From NCBI GenBank assembly GCA_945861565.1, contig CAMAUY010000051.1:1-36192 (forward strand): 36,192 nt of DNA, in the 5' to 3' direction. Within the stretch, counting starts at the first letter, position 1. Every line of letters starts with the position of its first letter. Position numbers and translations under genes: made by a program. Shown in pieces: positions 25,490 through 33,126 of this stretch. The DNA is from Akkermansia muciniphila (lineage in GTDB: Bacteria; Verrucomicrobiota; Verrucomicrobiia; Limisphaerales; UBA9464). The notes beneath the pieces are model-generated. The model ran no database searches. It was not told the origin of the DNA and was given only the letters and a program-made list of their open reading frames with translations.

Positions 25490-27655
25490 CTACTCATCCA
25501 GCTCCGGAAACCAGCGTCGCGCCAACGCCGCCCTGCCGATAGTCGTCTTCGGACAGCGACGTACTAATGTCTTATAGAATCGATCGGCCGCTTTGGGGTC
25601 GCGTGATTTCAACCACGAACCACTTTCACACAATATTCGCGCCGCCTCGTCGGAGTTGTCCGGCAAAAGCCCGGAGGACTCCAGGGCTAAATCTGCGCCC
25701 GTATAACGGTAATGGAAACGGGTGTCCGGATTCGCCGGCGCCCGCATCGCCCGGACTTGCTCCCCATGACTGACGCGGTTGATTCGTGGTGAAGCATTCG
25801 TCAAACCGAGAGAGCTGCCATGACTCCGTTCGGGGTCCAGACGACCCTCCAGAGTGATGCCGTTCTCATATTGTCCCTCCTCGATTGCGTAGTCTGGCTC
25901 CAATTCGGTCCCCATCAACTCCAGGCCTTCCCATCGGGCAATTCGAGCGGCAACCATCAATTCGCGAGCGCGTTCAAGCGCTGGGAGTCGCGGATCGCGA
26001 CCGCGCTTGAGTGCCTTCGCATAGACCGCCAGCGAAGATTTCAGATTCTCCGGGAGAAAGACCCGCGCCTCCGTGTATCGTCCCGCACGAATGAGTCGCC
26101 GCGCCAGCAAATGCCGAACGCGCCCCGCCGCGTCCCCCTGACTCCGCGCCGTCTCAACCCGTGGCTCACCTGTTTCCTTGGCAACTGCAACCGACGAGAG
26201 CCAACGCCTTCGGACATATTCTTGGAGTTCACGTAAGGTCAGCACCCGTTCCGCAATCCAGGCCGCGTCATCCCAAAATCCAGCCCGTATAAATGTGTCG
26301 AGGCTTTCAACATAATCGCCGCGTGCGAGCTTCAACGTGGCAAGCTCTCCCAGGATTTGATTGCTGGCACTGTCATCGATTCCCCTATTCGGTTCGCGTT
26401 CGAACGGATACTCCCATCCCGAGTAAACATTGGGCGCCATTCCCACTTTCGAGCGGTGGGCACCGCTGACCGGAAATTTGAGAGTCAAAAAGGCCAGCAA
26501 ACGAGCCGCTCTTTCCACCTGCCCCTCCCGGAGATACAGCTTGGCACGAATCCACTGCGCTGCCGGTTTCGATCCAGCGATCGACAACCACTCTCCCGCC
26601 GCCGCGAATTCACCGGATTGATAGGCCAGCAGGGCCAACTGTTCAGCCGCCTCCACATCACGGGCTCCGGCAGCTCGCAGTATTCCGAGCCATCTCGCGC
26701 CATCCACCTGCTGCTTCGTCGCCTCCGCAGGCTCGTATTCGACCCGTTGTTCGGATATCATTAACGCCGTGATCAATCGCCGCCCGCGGGGATCCGCCGC
26801 GAACCCTTGCAAGGTCCCCTCGCCCTCGGCCCATGCCTTCCGCGCCAGCCACCGGAGCGACGCGCACGCCGATGGATCTCCGGCTGCGAATTGCTCCAAG
26901 TAAAGTTCGCAGGCGGGTAGGAGGGGTCCCGCTTCGTAATACGTCTTCGCCTCCCGCCCAAGACTGTCGACTGCCAGGTGCAGCGAATCGGAAAAGCCCT
27001 GGCGCACCAGCGCACGAACTTCTTGGAACCGCCGCCGCGCCGCGACAACATCGGACCTCTCGGAAGCACGCCCCAGCATATAGGAAGCCCACGTCGACTT
27101 GAATCGCCGTGCCGCAGGGGGGAGCGCCATCACCTCCTCCCAGGCCGCACTCGCCCCACGGGCGTCGCCTCCGTGCCAGGCGACGGCACCCCGAAAATAG
27201 AGAGCGAACTCCGCCGGAAGTCCCGCCCCCGGCTGCAACCGTTCAATCTCACGGCGCCAACGCGATTGACGAGCCTCCTGGTCTTCACCCGAAGGCTCTT
27301 CCTTAATCTTGCCGATGAACCGCTCGAGCTGACGTCGCACCATCTCGTAGCGGCTTACCATCGCGGGCGCGCCGGGAGCCCCCGCCAGGGCAGTCTCTAA
27401 ATCCCCGAGATCAACCCCGGCGGCGTCTGTCGTGAAGCCCCGGGTTGTCCCGGTACTGCGGGCCCGATGAACGGTCGTGACCAACTGCATCCGTTGAAGT
27501 TCATTCTGGAAATCGACTTGCGGCGCCATGAGCAGCACTGGGTCGCCGCCATCGAGAAAACGGTTCGGAAAATCCGGCCCACACGCCAATGCCACCTCCA
27601 AAACCATCAACGTCCCTACGCATCGCAACCACCGATCATTGTGTTTCCAATTCAC
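25490..27655 (-). CDS. Large exported helical-repeat (TPR-like) protein of unknown function
   Basis: A 721-residue protein starting at GTG 27655, supported by a perfect ribosome binding site just before it. The N-terminus (WLRCVGTLMVLEVALACGPDF) is a signal sequence ending in a cysteine that may be lipidated, although the lipobox is poor. CGPDFPNRFLDGGD is followed by a long helical region rich in Ala/Arg/Leu with degenerate TPR-like repeats (ALYFRGAVAWHGGDARGAS, TWASYMLGRASERSDVVAA, LARGDYVESLDTFIRAGFW). The chain ends in a segment with DRFYKTLVRRCPKT. Such proteins usually act as scaffolds on the outer side of the inner membrane or in the periplasm. It overlaps the end of the DUF3142 gene by 20 bases and is probably produced with it. 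I do not recognise a named family. Confidence 0.75.
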   Translation of the reverse strand: MNWKHNDRWLRCVGTLMVLEVALACGPDFPNRFLDGGDPVLLMAPQVDFQNELQRMQLVTTVHRARSTGTTRGFTTDAAGVDLGDLETALAGAPGAPAMVSRYEMVRRQLERFIGKIKEEPSGEDQEARQSRWRREIERLQPGAGLPAEFALYFRGAVAWHGGDARGASAAWEEVMALPPAARRFKSTWASYMLGRASERSDVVAARRRFQEVRALVRQGFSDSLHLAVDSLGREAKTYYEAGPLLPACELYLEQFAAGDPSACASLRWLARKAWAEGEGTLQGFAADPRGRRLITALMISEQRVEYEPAEATKQQVDGARWLGILRAAGARDVEAAEQLALLAYQSGEFAAAGEWLSIAGSKPAAQWIRAKLYLREGQVERAARLLAFLTLKFPVSGAHRSKVGMAPNVYSGWEYPFEREPNRGIDDSASNQILGELATLKLARGDYVESLDTFIRAGFWDDAAWIAERVLTLRELQEYVRRRWLSSVAVAKETGEPRVETARSQGDAAGRVRHLLARRLIRAGRYTEARVFLPENLKSSLAVYAKALKRGRDPRLPALERARELMVAARIARWEGLELMGTELEPDYAIEEGQYENGITLEGRLDPERSHGSSLGLTNASPRINRVSHGEQVRAMRAPANPDTRFHYRYTGADLALESSGLLPDNSDEAARILCESGSWLKSRDPKAADRFYKTLVRRCPKTTIGRAALARRWFPELDE

Positions 27656-29018
27656 TCTGCACCTCCTTTTCTTCCGTTAACCGTAACCAGCCAGCCACCC
27701 GACGTTCGCCCGGCCCCAGCTGCACCCAATCGGACCGGAGATCGAGCGTCTCCGCTGATTCACCGACCGATTCAAATCCCGCGAGCCCATCGCGCGCCTC
27801 CAATCGAGCTCCCGTCCAGGACAGGTGGGCCGTGACCGGTCCAAGATAATTGCCGGTACCCTCATTCGAGATGAAAAGTTCCGTCACGCTCGGATTCGAC
27901 CGCCTTGTCTCCAACCGCAGGAGCGGAGCCGGAAATTCACCACGCATCACCGTTGCCAATGTCGGCCACCGCCAGTTGCGCTTGTCCTGATGGGTTGGGA
28001 AACGATACCAAAGGATTCCGGTCAAACCCGGCGGCGGTTGTGACGTCCAGTCCCGGACGAGGCCGACCATGGAGGCCGGATCCGTCGATACGATCCGAAA
28101 CTGAGCGCCCTCGGGCCAGCCGGATGCAGGGCCCTCGGCGGACAAACCCATGAATTGTCCGCCAGCATCAAATGCCACGAGATAACCATAGGTGGGCAAT
28201 GCCACCCGAAACGGCACCCCGAGCTGACTTGCGGTCGCGACGGCCCTCCGGGCCGCGTCTGGGTCACAAAGAATGAAGGGTGCCCTGACGTCGCGCGGCC
28301 GGTCGAGCGAGTGCACCTGCAGGACATAACCGTCCGTGGCACGCGCGAGCGCTCGGAACTCGCGTCGCTTGAGCCAGGCAGGGAGCGCCGTGATGGTTAG
28401 GGAAATCCGCCCCAGCCTCGGACGCAACTGCTCCAGCCACCGCCGATACCCATCGAGACGGCTTTCGGCACAATCAAAATCTATTTGAAATTCCGCTAGA
28501 TCCAATCGATTGGATACCGCTTCGGCAATCATACCGCGGACCAGATCGTCGAGGACCCTCGCCGCGGGGGTGTTCGTTGCAAACGTTCCGGGGTACCCTC
28601 CCATTCGGAGGCAAAGCCCGACCGGCCGATCGAGGCTTCGCAGCAGCGAATGATCCAGCGCAACCCGAAAGACCTGCGGGCCGTCCCGCTTCCAGGCAAC
28701 TTCAGCACCCAGGACCACAAGCCCAGCCATCTCCCGTCCATGAGCCTTCAACGCTTCGTGCACAGAGAGGGTCCAGTCGCGTTGCCACACATAGGCCTGT
28801 TGCAGCAACGGGATCGTCCGGACGCTCCCATCCCCGGGGCGGTGGGCCGCGAAAAACCTCCCAAGAACGGCACACCCGAAGAGGGCAACAAGTCCAATAG
28901 TCCGACGCCAAAACCGGGACGGGGGCGAGCGATGGCCTTGGGCAGCCGGGAATGAACCGACCTCGAGTGCTACGGGACGAGACGGCGGATCCACCCCGCC
29001 CTGAGAAAATCGTTTCAA
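27636..29018 (-). CDS. DUF3142 domain protein, membrane-anchored
   Basis: A 460-residue protein. The longest form starts at TTG 29018; a later start is possible because the first 35 residues are polar. Residues about 37-58 (RRTIGLVALFGCAVLGRFFA) are a membrane anchor or uncleaved signal. The family core follows: TIPLLQQAYVWQRDW, VVLGAEVAW, FQIDFDCAESRLDGYRRWLE, ISLTITALPAWLKR, VLQVHSLDRP and GVPFRVALPTYGYLVAFD. The barrel-like pattern with DFDCAES and the LPTYGY strand suggests a TIM-barrel, chitinase-like fold, but no catalytic role is established for DUF3142. It is divergent from the gene at 29187 and coupled to the TPR-like protein behind it. Confidence 0.82.
   Translation of the reverse strand: MKRFSQGGVDPPSRPVALEVGSFPAAQGHRSPPSRFWRRTIGLVALFGCAVLGRFFAAHRPGDGSVRTIPLLQQAYVWQRDWTLSVHEALKAHGREMAGLVVLGAEVAWKRDGPQVFRVALDHSLLRSLDRPVGLCLRMGGYPGTFATNTPAARVLDDLVRGMIAEAVSNRLDLAEFQIDFDCAESRLDGYRRWLEQLRPRLGRISLTITALPAWLKRREFRALARATDGYVLQVHSLDRPRDVRAPFILCDPDAARRAVATASQLGVPFRVALPTYGYLVAFDAGGQFMGLSAEGPASGWPEGAQFRIVSTDPASMVGLVRDWTSQPPPGLTGILWYRFPTHQDKRNWRWPTLATVMRGEFPAPLLRLETRRSNPSVTELFISNEGTGNYLGPVTAHLSWTGARLEARDGLAGFESVGESAETLDLRSDWVQLGPGERRVAGWLRLTEEKEVQSELETQ
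27661..27669 (-). promoter_or_regulatory. Perfect Shine-Dalgarno inside the end of the DUF3142 gene
   Basis: Read on the minus strand this is AAAGGAGGT, 5 bases before the GTG at 27655. It sits within the coding sequence of the upstream gene and indicates efficient reinitiation or coupled translation of the TPR-like protein. Confidence 0.75.
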
Positions 29019-29186
29019 TCGTTCTCAGTCTTCGCGGCGGGTCGGAGGCGGCAAGCTTCCGCTAAATAATGTTATTCACCGATGCAACGCGGGGATGAAT
29101 TGGGGTTAGAAGTGTGCGAGATTGCGATTCATTCCCCCTGAGGTTGTGGATTGATCGAGGCCTGATTCCCGCTAGGGTAACCGCCC

Positions 29187-29687
29187 TTGAACGACGATTT
29201 TGAAAAGGCTTTCCGGAAGGTGTTCGGGCTATTCCTCCTTACCCTCTTCGCCTATGTCACGGTCTTCGGTGCCTGCCAGGCCTATCGACGTCGGGATGGG
29301 GCGTGGACGATCACCTTCGACCGCGGATCGGATGGCACCCCGGTCCTCCGCATTGAGCAACCCAAGCTGCTGGCGGCCGGCGCGGTGAGTCTCTCGTTCC
29401 CTGGGGAGCTGCCCAATCGGACCGACCTGCCCATCACGGCGGTTTTCAACTACCCCATCACGAATGCGATGCCCTTCGGTCCTGTCATCTTTGTCGATAC
29501 ATCCCAACTACCCGGAGTCGTTACCCTGAATGTGTTCGGACACGCTGTGGAGATTTTCCCGCGGACGTTACGGCTAGATTTTCAGGAGATCCCTTGGACG
29601 CCGGGGACCAACATCATCGCCGCCGCCAGTGCAAAGCCGCCCGCTGAAAAATTACACCCGCACGATCAGCAGTGGAAGGGCCGGTAA
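29187..29687 (+). CDS. Small membrane-anchored protein of unknown function
   Basis: A 166-residue protein with a TTG start at 29187; AGGG about 10 bases before is a weak ribosome binding site. Residues about 12-32 (VFGLFLLTLFAYVTVFGACQA) form one membrane segment followed by RRRD. The remainder is beta-rich (WTITFDRGSDGTPVLRIEQP, AVSLSFPGELPNRTDLPITA, GPVIFVDTSQLPGVVTLNVF) and would lie outside the cytoplasm. I recognise no family. It precedes prmC by about 50 bases and may share its transcript. Confidence 0.65.
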   Translation: MNDDFEKAFRKVFGLFLLTLFAYVTVFGACQAYRRRDGAWTITFDRGSDGTPVLRIEQPKLLAAGAVSLSFPGELPNRTDLPITAVFNYPITNAMPFGPVIFVDTSQLPGVVTLNVFGHAVEIFPRTLRLDFQEIPWTPGTNIIAAASAKPPAEKLHPHDQQWKGR

Positions 29688-29738
29688 CGAGGACGATCGG
29701 AGATTCCACGCCGAATAATTTAGGGTGATTCCCCAGCC

Positions 29739-30623
29739 ATGACCCTGCGAGCCGCCCTCCGGGCGGGAACAAAAGTGCTGACCGCTGCGGGCGTCGAATC
29801 GCCAGCCTTGAACGCGGAGGAACTGGTCGCTTATACGGTTGGACGCCGGCGACTCGAGGTGCTGTTACGGCTCGATGAATCACTCGATGCCGGACAAATC
29901 GACCGGTTGGAGTCGCTGCTCGAAAGACGGGCACGTCGCGAGCCGCTCCAACACGTGCTCGGCACGACCGCATTTCTGGAACACGAGATTCGCGTTACCC
30001 GAGCTGTCCTGGTCCCCCGCCCGGAAACCGAGTGCCTCGCCCGTGAAGCCCTGCAACTGCTCAATCGAATGAACGTCCCGCACCCGGCCGTGCTCGATTT
30101 CGGCACCGGCTCGGGCTGCCTCGCCATCAGCATTGCCAGCGGATTTCGAGGTAGCCAGGTGCATGCGCTCGACCTCTCACTACCCGCCCTCGAAGTGGCA
30201 CGGGGCAATGCGGACCGGAATGGGGTGGCCGACCGCGTTCAGTTCCATCAGGGGGATGGATTTGCCGCGCTCCACACGGCGACTCCCCCCGGTCACCCAC
30301 GCCTCCAATTTGATCTGATTGTCTCCAACCCACCCTACATTCCGACCGCTGTGATTCAGTCACTCGACCCGGAAGTTCGCGACTTTGATCCCCCTGCAGC
30401 ACTGGATGGCGGACCCGACGGCTTAAGTTTCTACCGACGACTCGCCACCGAGGCAGGCGGATGGCTAAAACCCGATGGTTGGATGGCAATGGAATTCGGG
30501 GATGACCAGGCTCCCGGCCTAACCGCCCTCTTCACCGTGAATAATTGGCGGGATCAACGAATGGAGAAAGACTTGAGCGGACGGGATCGAATCCTCATCG
30601 TGCGTTCGCCCGGAGGGTCGTAA
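29739..30623 (+). CDS. prmC: Peptide chain release factor N5-glutamine methyltransferase
   Basis: A 294-residue SAM-dependent enzyme that methylates the Gln of the GGQ motif in release factors RF1 and RF2. The N-terminal helical domain (TKVLTAAGVESPALNAEELV, then REPLQHVLGTTAFLEHEIRV) binds the factor. The catalytic domain shows VLVPRPETE, VLDFGTGSGCLAISIA as SAM-binding loop and NPPY at residues 197-200, the substrate-glutamine motif. DGGPDGLSFYRRLATEA and GWMAMEFGDDQA complete the family pattern. AGGGTGA lies about 10 bases ahead of the ATG. It precedes murA, a neighbourhood seen in many bacteria, although prfA is not next to it here. Confidence 0.95.
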   Translation: MTLRAALRAGTKVLTAAGVESPALNAEELVAYTVGRRRLEVLLRLDESLDAGQIDRLESLLERRARREPLQHVLGTTAFLEHEIRVTRAVLVPRPETECLAREALQLLNRMNVPHPAVLDFGTGSGCLAISIASGFRGSQVHALDLSLPALEVARGNADRNGVADRVQFHQGDGFAALHTATPPGHPRLQFDLIVSNPPYIPTAVIQSLDPEVRDFDPPAALDGGPDGLSFYRRLATEAGGWLKPDGWMAMEFGDDQAPGLTALFTVNNWRDQRMEKDLSGRDRILIVRSPGGS

Positions 30624-30738
30624 CCGTTGGCGGGGGGCAACTGCTGGATGTGGTCTGGATCCACGCACCCGATGCATGTGCCGCCCACCACCGATCTCCC
30701 GGTTTTACCGTCAGGCGCGGCGGTCTGGAAGTTTCACA

Positions 30739-32001
30739 ATGGACAGTTTTCTGATACACGGTGGCACGCCACTCTTTGGCGACGTGCAGATTAGCGGCTC
30801 GAAAAATGCCGTTCTGCCGATCATGGCCGCAACCCTTTTAACCGCGGAGACGTGCGTCATCCGTCGGGTTCCCGATCTGAGTGACGTGCGATTCATGGCC
30901 AGGATTTTGGAGTCGCTCGGGGCTGAGGTCCATTTCGCAGACGGAACCCTGACCATCCGGGCCGCGACAATTCAGGGGTTTGGTGACTACGAATTGATCC
31001 GAAAAATGCGGGGATCCATCTGCATCCTCGGCCCACTCGTCGCCCGTTTGCAAACCGCGACGGTTTCGTTGCCGGGTGGCTGCATTATCGGTACTCGCCC
31101 CATCGACCTCCATTTGAAAGGACTCGCTGCCCTCGGTGCCAAACTGACGATCGACAGCGGCTACATCCGGGCGGAATCTCCCCGGTTGCATGGAGCCATC
31201 ATTTTTCTGGGCGGCCGAGCAGGCCCCACGGTGCTAGGCACCGCCAACATCCTGATGGCCGCCACGCTCGCTGACGGCGTGACCCTGATCGAAAGCGCCG
31301 CCTGCGAACCCGAGGTTGTCGACCTCGCCAACTTTCTCAACTCGATGGGGGCTAAAATATCCGGCATCGGCAGCCCCACGCTCACCGTCACGGGGGTCCA
31401 GCAACTCCATGGCACCGATCACGAAGTGATTGGCGACCGCATCGAGGCGGGAACATTCGCAGCCGCCGCGGCAGCGACCGGCGGGGAGGTCGTCCTCCAC
31501 GGAGCCCGCCCCGAACACCTGACGGCCGTGCTCGACAAACTCCACGAAGCGGGCGTCCGCGCGGAACGCACCCAAGGAGCACTCACCATCAAAGCAGGCT
31601 CGGCTCTCAGGCCGGTCGACGTAACGACCATGCCCTACCCCGGTTTCCCCACCGATATGCAAGCCCAACTGATGACCCTGATGTGCCTTGCCTCCGGCAC
31701 TAGCGTCATCACCGAACGGATCTTCGAATCGCGGTTCATGCACGCCGCAGAATTAATGAGACTCGGGGCTGATATTACGATCGAAGGGCCCAGCGCGATC
31801 GTAAAGGGGGGACGCCCGATGAGCGGCGCGCCGGTGATGGCCAGCGATCTGCGTGCGAGCGCGGCCCTCGTGATCGCCGGACTCGCGGGACAAGGTGACA
31901 CCCGGGTAAACCGCGTTTACCATCTTGATCGCGGTTACGAGAAGATGGAGGAAAAGCTCCGGCGGCTTGGAGCCAAGATTGAAAGGGTTGACGGCGAATG
32001 A
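30739..32001 (+). CDS. murA: UDP-N-acetylglucosamine 1-carboxyvinyltransferase
   Basis: A 420-residue cytosolic enzyme of the first committed step of peptidoglycan synthesis, transferring enolpyruvate from PEP to UDP-GlcNAc. ATG 30739 gives the correct length and the normal N-terminus (FLIHGGTPLFGDVQISGSKN, with Lys22 and Asn23). Cys115 in SLPGGCIIGTRPIDLH is the catalytic residue and the fosfomycin target, so the enzyme should be sensitive. EVIGDRIEAGTFAAAAAATG, YPGFPTDMQAQLM, ERIFESRFMHAAELMRLGA and DLRASAALVIAGLAG are further conserved blocks. The stop overlaps the next start by 4 bases. Confidence 0.97.
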   Translation: MDSFLIHGGTPLFGDVQISGSKNAVLPIMAATLLTAETCVIRRVPDLSDVRFMARILESLGAEVHFADGTLTIRAATIQGFGDYELIRKMRGSICILGPLVARLQTATVSLPGGCIIGTRPIDLHLKGLAALGAKLTIDSGYIRAESPRLHGAIIFLGGRAGPTVLGTANILMAATLADGVTLIESAACEPEVVDLANFLNSMGAKISGIGSPTLTVTGVQQLHGTDHEVIGDRIEAGTFAAAAAATGGEVVLHGARPEHLTAVLDKLHEAGVRAERTQGALTIKAGSALRPVDVTTMPYPGFPTDMQAQLMTLMCLASGTSVITERIFESRFMHAAELMRLGADITIEGPSAIVKGGRPMSGAPVMASDLRASAALVIAGLAGQGDTRVNRVYHLDRGYEKMEEKLRRLGAKIERVDGE

Positions 32002-32411
32002 GCAAAATAATTGGTGCCCTCATATTGGTCGTGTTCCTATGGGGCTTGATTAAGTTCCGTGCCTACTACGGTCAGGTGCGCCGCGACACCGAAGGCCCTA
32101 GCAAGGAAGAACGAGCCGCCCAAGAGGCAGCTGCTGCCAACGCCCTGCCTGCCCTACCCACGCCGCAACTCGAAGCCTCGCTGCAGCAGGCCATGACCGA
32201 AGGAGCCGCCCCCCTCAAGACGTGGCTCGACAAATATGGGCAGCACGCGCCGGAATCTCGTCGCTCCGCCATCGAACTCGATTACGCTCAAATGCTGGTC
32301 CGCAGCAATCCCATCGAGGCCAAGCGGGTCTTTCAATTCGTCAAGGCGCGATCCGCCGCCGACCCGCTGTTATCCGACCGCATCAAGAAAATGGAAAAAA
32401 CTTTCCAGTAA
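31998..32411 (+). CDS. Small membrane protein of unknown function coupled to murA
   Basis: A 137-residue protein whose ATG overlaps the murA stop. Residues about 4-20 (IIGALILVVFLWGLIKF) form one membrane segment. The rest is charged and helical (KEERAAQEAAAANAL, then ALPTPQLEASLQQAMTEGAA and IELDYAQMLVRSNPIEAKRV), resembling a single TPR-like helical hairpin. I recognise no family. Coupling to murA suggests a role at the cell envelope, but that is inference. Confidence 0.7.
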   Translation: MSKIIGALILVVFLWGLIKFRAYYGQVRRDTEGPSKEERAAQEAAAANALPALPTPQLEASLQQAMTEGAAPLKTWLDKYGQHAPESRRSAIELDYAQMLVRSNPIEAKRVFQFVKARSAADPLLSDRIKKMEKTFQ

Positions 32412-32439
32412 AGCGCATTCGGAATTTCGATCGAGGTCA

Positions 32440-32507
32440 GGGGTCAGTCAATAGTAATGTAGTATTACGAATTCCCTGACGGTACTACATTACTATTGAC
32501 TGACCCC
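32440..32507. repeat. Perfect 25-bp inverted repeat, 18-base spacer
   Basis: 32440-32464 and 32483-32507 are exact reverse complements, beginning GGGGTCAGTCAATAG and ending CTATTGACTGACCCC. The core is AT-rich, unlike the surrounding GC-rich DNA, and partial copies of the GACCCC end follow at 32512-32520. No T-tract follows. It resembles the ends or remnants of a palindromic mobile repeat, and in RNA it would form a very stable hairpin. Confidence 0.85.
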
Positions 32508-32611
32508 GTATTTGACCCCGTATTGAAACCTTGCGGCGGCGGGGAAATTCCGTAACATTCTGGCGAAATCCCTCCGGTTTACTGCACCTGCATTTCATCC
32601 CCACTAGGCTT

Positions 32612-33088
32612 ATGGACATCGTTTTCAAATGCCCGAACTGCAAGCAGGAGCTCGAAGTCGATGCCGCTGCCACGGGCCAGGAGATCACCTGCCCAGCGTG
32701 CTCCAAGACCCTCTCGATCCCGGCGGCGGATGCGAGTAATACGAAGGCCGAGAACCCGGTTACCCCCCCCGTCAACCCGGGCCGGGAGCACAGACATTTG
32801 TCGGTCCCTGTCAGCGATGCCCCGGTGGCTACCCTGATCAAGAAGGCCTTGGCCCCGCTGGATTCGATCGCTAAAGACGGTGTTCGCGAGCTTAAGATCA
32901 AAACGATCCGGCACGGGGACTGCCGGGAAGTCGGACATGATAACTTCGACAAAGTTGCCACCGATGTTCTCCAGAAAATCGGTCAGGAAAACATCATTTC
33001 CATTAACACGATCAACTATTCCTTCATCGAACTTGGCACTTCGAAAATGCTGACCGATTTCGGAATCCTGATCGTTTACAAAGGTTGA
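32612..33088 (+). CDS. Zinc-ribbon protein of unknown function
   Basis: A 158-residue cytosolic protein. The N-terminus is a zinc ribbon (IVFKCPNCKQELEVDAAATG, then ITCPACSKTLSIP) with two CxxC pairs. A Pro/Asn-rich linker leads to an alpha/beta domain (ATLIKKALAPLDSIAKDGVR, ELKIKTIRHGDCREVGHDNF, FIELGTSKMLTDFGILIVYK). The first zinc ribbon is a common N-terminal module in Verrucomicrobia and Planctomycetes. The second domain is unrecognised. The ATG at 32612 is used because upstream sequence holds the inverted repeat. Confidence 0.75.
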   Translation: MDIVFKCPNCKQELEVDAAATGQEITCPACSKTLSIPAADASNTKAENPVTPPVNPGREHRHLSVPVSDAPVATLIKKALAPLDSIAKDGVRELKIKTIRHGDCREVGHDNFDKVATDVLQKIGQENIISINTINYSFIELGTSKMLTDFGILIVYKG

Positions 33089-33126
33089 GCAACGGCCGGC
33101 CGGATCGCCCCACCAAACCGGCCCGC

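Noticed and set aside
32440..32507. Intrinsic terminator after the murA-linked gene
   Set aside because: The hairpin is very long, AT-rich in its core and not followed by a T-tract; a repeat element explains it better.
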